A stretch of DNA of 40,817 bases. Origin: Acidobacteriota bacterium (GTDB lineage Bacteria; Acidobacteriota; Thermoanaerobaculia; Multivoradales; JAGPDF01). The stretch is taken from contig WYBK01000032.1 of assembly GCA_011525905.1 (NCBI GenBank), positions 1-40,817 of the forward strand, read 5' to 3'. The position numbers and the translations under genes were made by a program. Every line of letters starts with the position of its first letter. The stretch's first letter is position 1. The notes beneath the pieces are model-generated. The model made no database searches, was not told the DNA's origin, and saw only the letters and a list, made by a program, of their open reading frames with translations. This document shows, piece after piece, positions 32,480 through 39,264 of the stretch.

Positions 32480-34408
32480 ATGCCGACGAACGCCCCCTGC
32501 CCGAGCCCGCCGCGACGACGGACGTCCCCGACGGCCGTAGCCCTCGCCACGCTCGCGGCGTTCGCCCTCGCGGTGACGCCGGCTCGGGCGCGCGAGCTCC
32601 ACTGGGCGGCGCTCGAGGTCGACGCCCTGCTCGAGAGCGACGGCACGCTGGCGATCTCCGAGACCCAGCGCATGGTCTTCACCGGCGACTGGAACGGCGG
32701 CGAGCGCTCCTTCCGGATCTTCGGCGGGCAGGAGCTGAGCCTGCGGCGCATCGTCCGGCTCGATCCGGCGACCGGCGAGGAGATCGAGCTGCGGCGCGGA
32801 GACCTCGACGAGGTCGATCGCTGGGACTGGACGAGCGGCCAGGTCGTCCGTTGGCGCAGCCGCCGTCCGGAGGATCCCCCGTTTCACCGCACCCAGCTCG
32901 ACTACCGGCTCGACTACCGCCTGACCGGTGCGCTCCAGCCGGCGGGCGAGCGGCGCTTCCGGCTCGACCACGACTTCGCCTTCGCCGATCGCGCCGGACC
33001 GATCGAGCGCGTCGTCGTCCGGCTGCGCCTGCGGCCCGGGTGGGAGCTGCCGCCCGGACAGGCGACCACCTTCGAGGCGACGAACCTGCCGCCGGGCGAG
33101 GGGTTCGTCGTGCGGCTCGAGCTCGCTTACACCGGCGAGGTGCTCCCCGCCCGCGCCACGCCGCCGCGCCTGCCCCCCTGGGCGCCCGGATCGGCGGTGG
33201 CGCTGCTGCTCGCCGGCGTGGCCACCTTCGCGGCCCGGCTCGTGCGGCGGGAGCGCGCGCTCGGACGCTTCGGCGGCGGGCGGACCACTCCGATCGACCG
33301 CGCCTGGCTCGAGGCGAACGTCCTGACGCTGCGCCCCGAGGTCGTCGGCGCCGCCTGGGACCGCCAGGTCGGCAGCGCCGAGGTCGCCGCGCTGCTCGCC
33401 CGGCTGACCGGAGAGGGCAAGCTCGCCTCCCGGGTCGAGACGCGCGGCGCCTGGATCTTCAAGCGAGAGAACCTGCATCTCGAGCTGCGCGCGGCGCGCG
33501 AGAGCTTCACCGACTACGAGCGCCCCCTGATCGACGGCCTCTTCGGAGCCGAAGACCACACGGACACGGAGAGCCTGCGCCGCCGCTATCGCGGCACCGG
33601 CTTCGACCCCGCCGCGAAGATCCGCGGCGGGCTCGAGTCGCGCCTGAAGCGAATCCGGGGCTTCGAGGCCGACAGCCCGCGGCCCGACTGGAAGCCGACC
33701 GCGGCGCTGATCGCCGGCGGTCTGCTCCTGCTCGGGGTTGCCTTCCTCCTCCACGCCCCGTCGCGCGGGGCGATCGGCGCGACGGTGCCGACGCTGCTCT
33801 TTCCCTGGCTCCTGCTCGGGCTGGTTCCCGCCCTGGTCGGCCAAGGGAGGATCGGCGGCTTGGCCGGTCCGCTGATCGTGATCGGCTTCATGATGGCCCT
33901 GCTGGCGGCGGTGGTCGGCTTCATCGGCTGGATGCCGGGGGCGAGCTGGCTCCATCTGGCCGGCACGCTGCTCTTCGCGCTCGGCCTGGCCCGCGCCACC
34001 TTCAACCTGATCGCGACCCGCGAGAGCGCCGCGAGCCTCGCGCGCCGGCGCGAGCTGGCGCGCGCTCGCGACCACTTCGCGCGCCAGCTCGCCCGGCCGG
34101 CGCCCGACCTCGAGGATCGCTGGTTCCCTTACCTGCTCGCCTTCGGCCTGGCGCCGCAGGTCGACCGTTGGTTCCGCCGCTTCGGCGACGCCGCGAGCGG
34201 CGGCGCCGGCGTCGGCTCGCGCGGCTCGAGCGGCGGCGGCGGGGGCGGCGGCTGGAGCGGGGGCGGCGGCGCCTTCGGCGGCGCCGGCGCCTCGGCGAGC
34301 TTCGCCGCGGCGGCGACCACGATGTCCGCCGGCGTGGCGAAGCCCGGCTCGAGCGGCGGCGGGGGGGGCGGCGGCAGCTCGGGCGGCGGCGGGGGGGGCG
34401 GCTGGTGA
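32480..34408 (+). CDS. DUF2207 family membrane protein with Gly-rich tail
   Basis: 642 residues. A signal peptide (about 15-37) leads to the exported DUF2207 domain (about 38-230; ISETQRMVFTGDWNGGERSF, LDYRLTGALQ, LELAYTGEV). A membrane helix at 236-254 is followed by a cytoplasmic region and about four more helices (408-505). The final 70 residues are Ser-Gly-rich with several runs of six to seven Gly, ending in Trp, as usual for the family. Members are common and uncharacterised; a surface or membrane role is inferred only from topology. The Gly-rich DNA makes misassembly or slippage possible. A VOC gene follows 13 bases later. Confidence 0.88.
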   Translation: MPTNAPCPSPPRRRTSPTAVALATLAAFALAVTPARARELHWAALEVDALLESDGTLAISETQRMVFTGDWNGGERSFRIFGGQELSLRRIVRLDPATGEEIELRRGDLDEVDRWDWTSGQVVRWRSRRPEDPPFHRTQLDYRLDYRLTGALQPAGERRFRLDHDFAFADRAGPIERVVVRLRLRPGWELPPGQATTFEATNLPPGEGFVVRLELAYTGEVLPARATPPRLPPWAPGSAVALLLAGVATFAARLVRRERALGRFGGGRTTPIDRAWLEANVLTLRPEVVGAAWDRQVGSAEVAALLARLTGEGKLASRVETRGAWIFKRENLHLELRAARESFTDYERPLIDGLFGAEDHTDTESLRRRYRGTGFDPAAKIRGGLESRLKRIRGFEADSPRPDWKPTAALIAGGLLLLGVAFLLHAPSRGAIGATVPTLLFPWLLLGLVPALVGQGRIGGLAGPLIVIGFMMALLAAVVGFIGWMPGASWLHLAGTLLFALGLARATFNLIATRESAASLARRRELARARDHFARQLARPAPDLEDRWFPYLLAFGLAPQVDRWFRRFGDAASGGAGVGSRGSSGGGGGGGWSGGGGAFGGAGASASFAAAATTMSAGVAKPGSSGGGGGGGSSGGGGGGGW

Positions 34409-34421
34409 CCCGAGGGACGCC

Positions 34422-34925
34422 ATGAGCGGCGACGGCGAGCAGCGACCGATCGACCCGGGGGTGCGCATCGGGCATGTGCACCTGAAGGTCGCCGACCTCG
34501 AGCGCTCGCTCGCCTTCTACCGCGACGTCCTGGGCTTCGAGCTCACGCAACGCTACGGCGCCGGCGCCGCCTTCCTCGCCGCGGGCGGCTATCACCACCA
34601 TGTCGGCCTCAACGTCTGGGAGAGCCGGGGGGGAGCGCCGCCGCCGCGGGGCGCGACCGGCCTCTACCACTTCGCGATCCTCTACCCGACGCGAGCAGCG
34701 CTGGCCGACGCGCTGCGCCGGCTCGTCGAGGCCGACGTCCCGCTCGACGGCGCCGCCGACCATGGGGTCTCGGAGGCGATCTACCTGCGCGATCCCGACG
34801 GCAACGGCGTCGAGCTCTACTGGGACCGCCCCGCGGCCGACTGGCCGCGCGACGCCGAAGGGCGGCTGGCGATGGTCACCGAGCCGCTCGACCTCGAGGA
34901 TCTGCTCACTCTGGCGCCGCGCTGA
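34422..34925 (+). CDS. VOC (glyoxalase/dioxygenase) superfamily protein
   Basis: 167 residues. IGHVHLKVADLERSLAFYRDVLGFEL (first part, about 17-35) and IYLRDPDGNGVELYWD (about 123-138) are the two beta-alpha-beta halves of a VOC fold. Candidate metal ligands are His in the first strand, the HHH near 57-59, His in GLYHFAIL and Glu in GVELYWD. This is close to catechol-2,3-dioxygenase-like (CatE) or YfiE-type proteins. The reaction is not predictable from sequence. It starts 13 bases after DUF2207 and probably shares its mRNA. Confidence 0.9.
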   Translation: MSGDGEQRPIDPGVRIGHVHLKVADLERSLAFYRDVLGFELTQRYGAGAAFLAAGGYHHHVGLNVWESRGGAPPPRGATGLYHFAILYPTRAALADALRRLVEADVPLDGAADHGVSEAIYLRDPDGNGVELYWDRPAADWPRDAEGRLAMVTEPLDLEDLLTLAPR

Positions 34926-34953
34926 GCGACGTCCGGGGACTCGCGCTCAGCGC
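34919..34953. terminator. Bidirectional terminator-like hairpin across two convergent stops
   Basis: GCGCTGAGCG (34919-34928) and CGCTCAGCGC (34944-34953) are perfect 10-bp arms around an inner GTCC-GG-GGAC hairpin. The VOC stop TGA (34923-34925) sits in the left arm and the DUF937 stop (34949-34947 on the minus strand) in the right arm, so the same symmetric DNA serves both genes. No U-tract is present, so termination may need Rho or the hairpin may only protect 3' ends. Confidence 0.45.
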
Positions 34954-35633
34954 TTGCCGCCGAGCAACCCGCCGAGCAGGCCACCCAGGCCGCCGCCGGC
35001 GCCGCCGCCGCCCAGCCCCTTCTCGAGCAGGTCGTCGACCACCGAGCCGTCGCCGTCGGCGTCGAGCAGCCCGCCGAGCAGTCCACCCAGGCCCGGGTTG
35101 GAGCCCTGCATCTGGCCGAGCGCGCCGCCGAGCAGGTCGCCAAGGCCACCGCCGCCGCGCCCCGCAGCGCCGCTCACGAGGTCGCCGAGGCCGCCGCCAC
35201 GAGGAGCCCGTGCCGCGCCGCCACCGGTCAACTTGCCGAGCGCGCCGAGCACGAGGGGCGCGAGCTGGGCGAGCAGCTGCATCACCTGCGCGCCGGAGAG
35301 GCCGCTCGCGCGCGAGACGGCGTTCTCGACCGGCGCGCGCTTCCCGCCGAAGATGTGGTCGAGGCTGCGCACGTCGGAGCCGGTCGCCTGCTTGCCGAAG
35401 AAGCCGGCGACGTCGTCGAGCACCGAGCCGTCGTGGTCGCGCGAGAGCGCGCCGAGCAGCGCCGAGGCGCCCTGGGGCGAGGCGGCGTTGCGCTGGAGCG
35501 CACCGAGCAGCAGCGGCAGCGCCGCCTCGACGGCGCGGCCGGTCTGCTGTGGCGAGGCGCCGATCTGGGCGCCCAGGTTGCCGAGGGCCTTCTGGTCGAG
35601 GCCGCCGGCGAGGAGTCCGAGCAGGTCGTTCAT
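34947..35633 (-). CDS. DUF937 domain-containing protein
   Basis: 228 residues from ATG 35633, with GGGAGG 5 bases upstream. The N-terminal 120 residues are DUF937: SPQQTGRAVEAALPLLLGAL, LLGALSRDHDGSVLDDVAGF and a second similar helical unit. The C-terminal half is Gly-rich (GGLLGGLLDADGDGSVVDDL, then GGG-L repeats). The family occurs widely, sometimes next to OmpA-like proteins, but its function is unknown. It is transcribed away from the Crp/Fnr gene. Confidence 0.88.
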   Translation of the reverse strand: MNDLLGLLAGGLDQKALGNLGAQIGASPQQTGRAVEAALPLLLGALQRNAASPQGASALLGALSRDHDGSVLDDVAGFFGKQATGSDVRSLDHIFGGKRAPVENAVSRASGLSGAQVMQLLAQLAPLVLGALGKLTGGGAARAPRGGGLGDLVSGAAGRGGGGLGDLLGGALGQMQGSNPGLGGLLGGLLDADGDGSVVDDLLEKGLGGGGAGGGLGGLLGGLLGGKR

Positions 35634-35656
35634 CGTGCCTCCCGGGTAGCCCGAGC

Positions 35657-35662
35657 ACGCTA
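35657..35662 (-). promoter_or_regulatory. -10 element of the DUF937 gene
   Basis: TAGCGT on the minus strand, 23 bases before the DUF937 ATG; the leader contains GGGAGG. Confidence 0.4.
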
Positions 35663-35699
35663 ACAGATCCACGCCGACGCGGCGCGGCCCGGTGCGAGA

Positions 35700-36422
35700 A
35701 TGCCCGGCGTGAGCTCCGGCCTGCCCGAACGCTGGCGCGAGCGGCTGCTCGACGCCGAGGTGGTGCGCGACCTGACGCCCGAGGCGCGCGCAGCGCTGCT
35801 CGAAGCCGGCCTCCCCCGCCGCCTGCCGCGCCGCGCCGCGCTGTTCGCCGCCGGCGATCCGGCCGAGGCGCTCTACCTGGTGATCTCCGGCCGGGTCAAG
35901 CTGGTCCGCGGCAACGCCGAGGGGCAGGAGGTGATCCTCCGCTTCGTTGGCCCGGGCGAGCTGCTCGGCGCCGTCGCGGCGCTGCCCGACTCCCGCTACC
36001 CGGCGAGCGCCGAGGCCGTCGAGGCCGCCGAGCTCGCCGCCTGGAGCCGCGAGCGGCTCCACCCGGTGCTCGAGCGCCACCCGGGGCTCGCGCTGGCGCT
36101 GCTCGGCCTGGTGACGCGCCGCATGGGCGAGGTGCAGGGGCAGCTCCAGGAGCTCGCCACCGAGCGCGTGGCGCGGCGCGTCGCGCGCGCGCTGCTCCGG
36201 CTGGCCGCGCAGCTCGGCGAGAAGACCGACCGGGGCGTGCGGATCGACCTGCCGCTGTCGCGCCAGAGCCTGGCGGAGCTGACCGGAACGACCCTCTTCA
36301 CCGTGAGCCGCCTCCTCTCCGCCTGGGAGGCGGCCGGGCTGCTCGAGGTGGGACGCGAGCGGGTGACCATCCGCTCGCCGCACGGCCTGGTCCGGATCGC
36401 CGAGGACCTGCCGCCTCCTTGA
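35700..36422 (+). CDS. Crp/Fnr family transcriptional regulator
   Basis: 240 residues. The cyclic-nucleotide-binding-type beta-roll (about 25-125; LYLVISGRVKLVRGNAEGQE) is followed by a dimer helix and a C-terminal helix-turn-helix (about 180-205; LSRQSLAELTGTTLFTVSRLL). There are no Cys residues, so it is not an iron-sulfur Fnr. Dnr/NnrR-type nitric-oxide sensors bind haem and fit the Ric neighbour, but ligand residues cannot be assigned. A near-consensus Fnr-type box begins one base before its stop codon. An alternative start, GTG 35709, has GAGAAT ending 7 bases before it, as expected for a leaderless message; the ATG overlaps that element. Confidence 0.9.
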   Translation: MPGVSSGLPERWRERLLDAEVVRDLTPEARAALLEAGLPRRLPRRAALFAAGDPAEALYLVISGRVKLVRGNAEGQEVILRFVGPGELLGAVAALPDSRYPASAEAVEAAELAAWSRERLHPVLERHPGLALALLGLVTRRMGEVQGQLQELATERVARRVARALLRLAAQLGEKTDRGVRIDLPLSRQSLAELTGTTLFTVSRLLSAWEAAGLLEVGRERVTIRSPHGLVRIAEDLPPP

Positions 36423-36432
36423 TCCAGGACAA
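36419..36432. promoter_or_regulatory. Fnr/Dnr-type operator before the DUF1858-ric operon
   Basis: TTGAT-CCAG-GACAA matches 8 of 10 specified positions of the Fnr/Dnr consensus TTGAT-N4-ATCAA. Its centre is 42.5 bases from GTG 36468, where transcription should start after TAGGGT; this is the class II activator position. It overlaps the TGA of the upstream Crp/Fnr gene. Confidence 0.55.
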
Positions 36433-36454
36433 GGACGGGCGCCGCCCGGCCCGC

Positions 36455-36467
36455 TAGGGTCTCGGGC
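36455..36467 (+). promoter_or_regulatory. Leaderless-type promoter of the DUF1858 gene
   Basis: TAGGGT (36455-36460) followed by 7 bases and GTG 36468. No Shine-Dalgarno sequence can fit. No -35 is apparent, as expected if an activator bound at 36419-36432 recruits RNA polymerase. Confidence 0.5.
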
Positions 36468-36728
36468 GTGGCCGAGACCGCCGAGCCTGCGCGCTCGTTC
36501 CCCGCCCCCGAGACCCGCGTCGCGAGCTTCCTGCGCGAGACGCCGGCCGGGGCGCGGGTCTTCCTGGCGCACCGGATGGCCTGCGTCGGCTGCTCGCTCG
36601 CCGAGTTCGACACGCTGGCCGACGCGGCGCGCGAGTACCGCCTGCCGCTCGCTCCGTTCCTGCGCGAGCTCGGCCGTGCCGCCCGCTCGGCGCCGCCCCG
36701 TCGCGGCCGCCCGGCAGGCTCCAAGTGA
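36468..36728 (+). CDS. DUF1858 domain protein (hybrid-cluster-associated disulfide type)
   Basis: 86 residues from GTG 36468. MACVGCSLAEFDTLADAARE (about 38-57) has the Cys-x2-Cys of the DUF1858/redox-disulfide family; members occur next to hybrid cluster protein (Hcp) and Ric genes. A redox or iron-sulfur-repair role under nitrosative stress is inferred from context. The C-terminus is basic. It lies 25 bases before ric and is presumably co-transcribed. Confidence 0.8.
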   Translation: MAETAEPARSFPAPETRVASFLRETPAGARVFLAHRMACVGCSLAEFDTLADAAREYRLPLAPFLRELGRAARSAPPRRGRPAGSK

Positions 36729-36753
36729 ACCCCTTCTCGCCGGAGATTCGACG

Positions 36754-37527
36754 ATGAACCGAACGCACGCAGCCCCTCACCCCAGCGAACCCCTCGACCT
36801 CGACGGCGGCCTCGAATCGATCCGCGTCGCCGATCTCGCGCGCGAGCACCCGGCGACCATCCGGGTCTTCCAGAGCCATGGCGTCGATTTCTGCTGTGGC
36901 GGCAAGCGTTCGGTCGCCGAGGCCGCGGCGCGCGCCGGCGTCGAGCCGGCACGCCTGGTCGGCGAACTCGAGGCGGCGATCGCCTCGCCCGCTGCGGCCG
37001 ACGCCCGGTTCGCGGCGCTGCCGGAGACGCTGGCCGACCTCGGCAAGTTTATCGTCGGTCGCTACCACGTGACGCTGCGCGCCGAGCTGCCGCGGCTGAT
37101 CCGGATGGCCGACCGGGTCGAGAAGGTGCACGGCGCCGAGATGCCCGCGGTGCTGCCGCCGCTGGCCGCGACGGTCCGCTCGCTCGCCGCGGAGCTCGAC
37201 GAGCACCTGCGCGAGGAGGAAGACGAGCTCTTTCCCGCGATCGAGCGGCTCGAGCGGAGCGCCGCGGCGGGCCGGCCGGGCGCGCCCGGCGATCTCGACC
37301 GGCTCGTCGCCGCCCGCGAGGACGAGCACGCAGCTGCGGGCGAGCATCTGCACACCTTGCGCCGGCTCTCGGAGGGGTTCACGCCGCCGGACTGGGCCTG
37401 CAACACCTTCCGCGGCCTCTACCACGGGCTCGCCGAGCTCGAGCGCGAGCTGCACGAGCACATCCACCTCGAGAACAACGTCCTCTTTCCGAGGGCGCTC
37501 GAGCTGGCGCGCCCGGCGGGCGACTGA
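36754..37527 (+). CDS. ric: Iron-sulfur cluster repair di-iron protein (Ric/YtfE/ScdA)
   Basis: 257 residues from ATG 36754, with GGAG 8 bases before it; a longer frame from 36676 would overlap the DUF1858 gene. An N-terminal DUF542 segment has GVDFCCGGKRS (Cys-Cys, about 46-56). The rest is a hemerythrin-like four-helix bundle with repeated His/Glu ligands: VGRYHVTL, VEKVHG, HLREEEDELFP, EDEHAAAGEHL and HEHIHLENNVLFP. Family members repair iron-sulfur clusters damaged by nitric oxide or oxidants, in the cytoplasm. Regulation by the adjacent Crp/Fnr protein is likely. Confidence 0.95.
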   Translation: MNRTHAAPHPSEPLDLDGGLESIRVADLAREHPATIRVFQSHGVDFCCGGKRSVAEAAARAGVEPARLVGELEAAIASPAAADARFAALPETLADLGKFIVGRYHVTLRAELPRLIRMADRVEKVHGAEMPAVLPPLAATVRSLAAELDEHLREEEDELFPAIERLERSAAAGRPGAPGDLDRLVAAREDEHAAAGEHLHTLRRLSEGFTPPDWACNTFRGLYHGLAELERELHEHIHLENNVLFPRALELARPAGD

Positions 37528-37538
37528 GCGGCGCCGGG

Positions 37539-37766
37539 CTAGGGGGCCGGCTCGATCCGGATCGCGATCGCTTCGGTCTCCTCCGCCGCCGAGTCGTCGG
37601 CAGCGTCGACCGCGCCGGCCTCGCCGCCCTCGCCGGGGACGGACTCGGCCGCGTCCAGCCCGCCCGCGGCCTTGCGCTCCTGGCGACGCTGGAGCTTCTC
37701 CTCCCGCTTCTGCTTCTTCGCCAACTCGCGCTGGCGCTTGCTGAATCCGTAGTTCTGCCGGGCCAT
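37539..37766 (-). CDS. Small Lys/Arg-rich protein
   Basis: 75 residues from ATG 37766. The N-terminus MARQNYGFSKRQRELAKKQK and the next 15 residues are strongly basic and helical; the C-terminal half is acidic (EAGAVDAADDSAAEETEA). Short proteins with this N-terminus are widespread and uncharacterised; binding to RNA or ribosomes is a guess. It is tail-to-tail with ric, 11 bases apart. A GGGGGTGA stretch precedes the ATG. Confidence 0.75.
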   Translation of the reverse strand: MARQNYGFSKRQRELAKKQKREEKLQRRQERKAAGGLDAAESVPGEGGEAGAVDAADDSAAEETEAIAIRIEPAP

Positions 37767-37864
37767 GCTCACCCCCGTCCTCGGTCGACTTCGAAGTGGA
37801 TCGGGGAGCGTCCGGCGTTTCGCAGTGGGTTGGCCTCGCTCGTCCTCGATCGCGCGAAAGCCGG

Positions 37865-37870
37865 AGATTA
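37865..37870 (-). promoter_or_regulatory. -10 element of the small basic protein gene
   Basis: TAATCT on the minus strand. A TTGACG is 22 bases upstream, too far for a standard spacer. The leader to the ATG at 37766 is about 95 bases and shows no clear motif. Confidence 0.35.
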
Positions 37871-37894
37871 CCACTCCAGCCGCCGCGCCGTCCG

Positions 37895-38434
37895 TCAAGC
37901 CCCCGGTCGGGGGCCTCGCGGACGGATCTCGAGCTCCACCCGGGCGACCACCTTCGAGCCCGCCGGCACGCTCTCGGTGACCAGCGCGTGGGCGCCGACG
38001 AAGCTGTCGTCGCCGATCTCGACCGGGCCGATGACGCTCGCGCCCGCGCCGACCGTCACCCGGTCGCCGAGCTTCGGCATGTCGCCCAGGCGCGCCAGCG
38101 TCGGCGCGCCCAGCGTGACGTTGTGCATCAACAGACAGTCGCGGCCGATCTCGACGCCGTTGCCGATCACCAGGCCGGTGCCGTGCGAGATGCGCAGTCC
38201 GGGGCCGATGCGCGCCGCCGGCGCGATGTCGACGCCGGTCGAGAACTGGTTCCAGCGCGCGACGAGCGGCCCGAGCACGGGGACGCCGCGCCGCTTGAAC
38301 CAGTGCGCGATCCGGTGCAGCACCACCGCCTGGTAGCCGGTCTCGAAGAGCAACGATTCCAGGACGTACCAGGGGAAGGGCTTGGTCTTCACCTCGCGCA
38401 GCCGGCGGGTGTCCTCGCGCAGGTTGTCGAACAT
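37895..38434 (-). CDS. Serine O-acetyltransferase-like protein (left-handed beta-helix)
   Basis: 179 residues from ATG 38434. The N-terminus MFDNLREDTRRLREVKTKPF resembles short CysE/EpsC-type proteins that lack the N-terminal SATase helical domain. The C-terminal hexapeptide repeats include ISHGTGLVIGNGVEIG (the conserved active-site His) and GAGASVIGPVEIGDDSFVGA. Acetyl-CoA-dependent O-acetylation is expected. Serine is the usual substrate, but sugar acetyltransferases of similar size exist, and no cysK is nearby. The last codons contain a GC-rich hairpin. Confidence 0.8.
   Translation of the reverse strand: MFDNLREDTRRLREVKTKPFPWYVLESLLFETGYQAVVLHRIAHWFKRRGVPVLGPLVARWNQFSTGVDIAPAARIGPGLRISHGTGLVIGNGVEIGRDCLLMHNVTLGAPTLARLGDMPKLGDRVTVGAGASVIGPVEIGDDSFVGAHALVTESVPAGSKVVARVELEIRPRGPRPGA
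37899..37914 (-). terminator. GC hairpin at the end of the acetyltransferase gene
   Basis: GCCCCC-GGTC-GGGGGC on the plus strand, inside the last codons just before the stop. On the minus strand it is followed by TTGACGG, with only two T. It resembles a terminator stem without a U-tract. Confidence 0.25.
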
Positions 38435-38446
38435 GGCATCGGGCCG

Positions 38447-38466
38447 TAGAGTCGCGCGCGAGGCTA
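38447..38466. promoter_or_regulatory. Overlapping divergent promoters, acetyltransferase and nucleotidyltransferase
   Basis: TAGAGT (38447-38452, plus) and TAGCCT (38466-38461, minus) face each other across 8 bases (CGCGCGCG). Each polymerase would cover the other's start, so the two genes are probably not transcribed at the same moment. Confidence 0.45.
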
Positions 38467-38493
38467 GCAGGGGGCTTCGTGCGAGGTCCAGCG

Positions 38494-39264
38494 ATGCGCG
38501 AAATCTGGGGGTTGATTCCGGCCGCGGGCGCGGCGACGCGCCTCGGCCGGCGGCGCGGACCGAGCAAGGAGATCCTGCCGGTCCCCTCCGGGCCCGGACC
38601 GGAGGCGCCGACCCGTCCCGCCTGCCAGGACCTGCTCGACAACTTCCGCCTGGCCGGCGTGCAGCGCGCGCTGGTGCTGCTGCGCGCGAGCAAGTGGGAC
38701 GTCGCCCGGCGGCTGGGCGACGGCGCCGAGTTCGGCGTCGCGCTCGCCTACCGCGTGCTCCAGCCGACACGCGGAGTCCCCTTCACGCTCGCCGCCGCCG
38801 CCCCTTTCGTCGCCGATCGGCTGGTGGCGCTCGGCTTCCCCGACATCCTGGTCCAGCCGCGCGACCTGCTCGCGCGCCTGGTGGCGCAGCGCGAGCGGAG
38901 CGGCGCCGACGTCGCCCTGGCGCTCGCCCCCTGCGACCGGCCGCACGCCTCGGACCTGGTGGCGACAGACGCCCGCGGCCGGGTGCGCCGCTTCGAGATC
39001 AAGCCGGCCGCGACCGCGCTCAAGCAGACTTGGGTCTTCGCCCTCTGGACCCCGCGCTTCACCCGCTTCCTCGAGAAGTGGACGGCGGAGTTCCGGCCCC
39101 GGGCAGCGCGGCTCGGCCGGGAGCCCTTCGTCTCCGACGTCTTCGCCGCCGCGCTCGGCGACGGCTTCGAGATCGAGACCCTGGCGGCGCCCGAGGCGCG
39201 CGTGCTCGACATCGGCACGCCCGAGAGCCTGGCTCGCGCGCTCGGCGCCGATCAGCGCAGGTAG
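38494..39264 (+). CDS. Nucleotidyltransferase family protein
   Basis: 256 residues from ATG 38494 (GAGGT 6 bases before it). The N-terminus GLIPAAGAATRLGRRRGPSKEILPV is a variant of the RmlA/GalU nucleotidyltransferase motif: Ala in place of the second Gly and Ser-Lys in place of Pro-Lys. The rest includes ALAPCDRPHASDLVATD, RFEIKPAATALKQTWVFALW and VLDIGTPESLARAL. It is shorter than RmlA. It probably moves NMP onto a sugar phosphate or polyol, but the nucleotide and sugar are unknown. It ends 13 bases inside the convergent sulfatase gene. Confidence 0.8.
   Translation: MREIWGLIPAAGAATRLGRRRGPSKEILPVPSGPGPEAPTRPACQDLLDNFRLAGVQRALVLLRASKWDVARRLGDGAEFGVALAYRVLQPTRGVPFTLAAAAPFVADRLVALGFPDILVQPRDLLARLVAQRERSGADVALALAPCDRPHASDLVATDARGRVRRFEIKPAATALKQTWVFALWTPRFTRFLEKWTAEFRPRAARLGREPFVSDVFAAALGDGFEIETLAAPEARVLDIGTPESLARALGADQRR

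Noticed and set aside
36676-36753. Longer ric start at 36676
   Set aside because: It would overlap the DUF1858 gene. ATG 36754 has a Shine-Dalgarno site and starts the DUF542 region at the normal distance.
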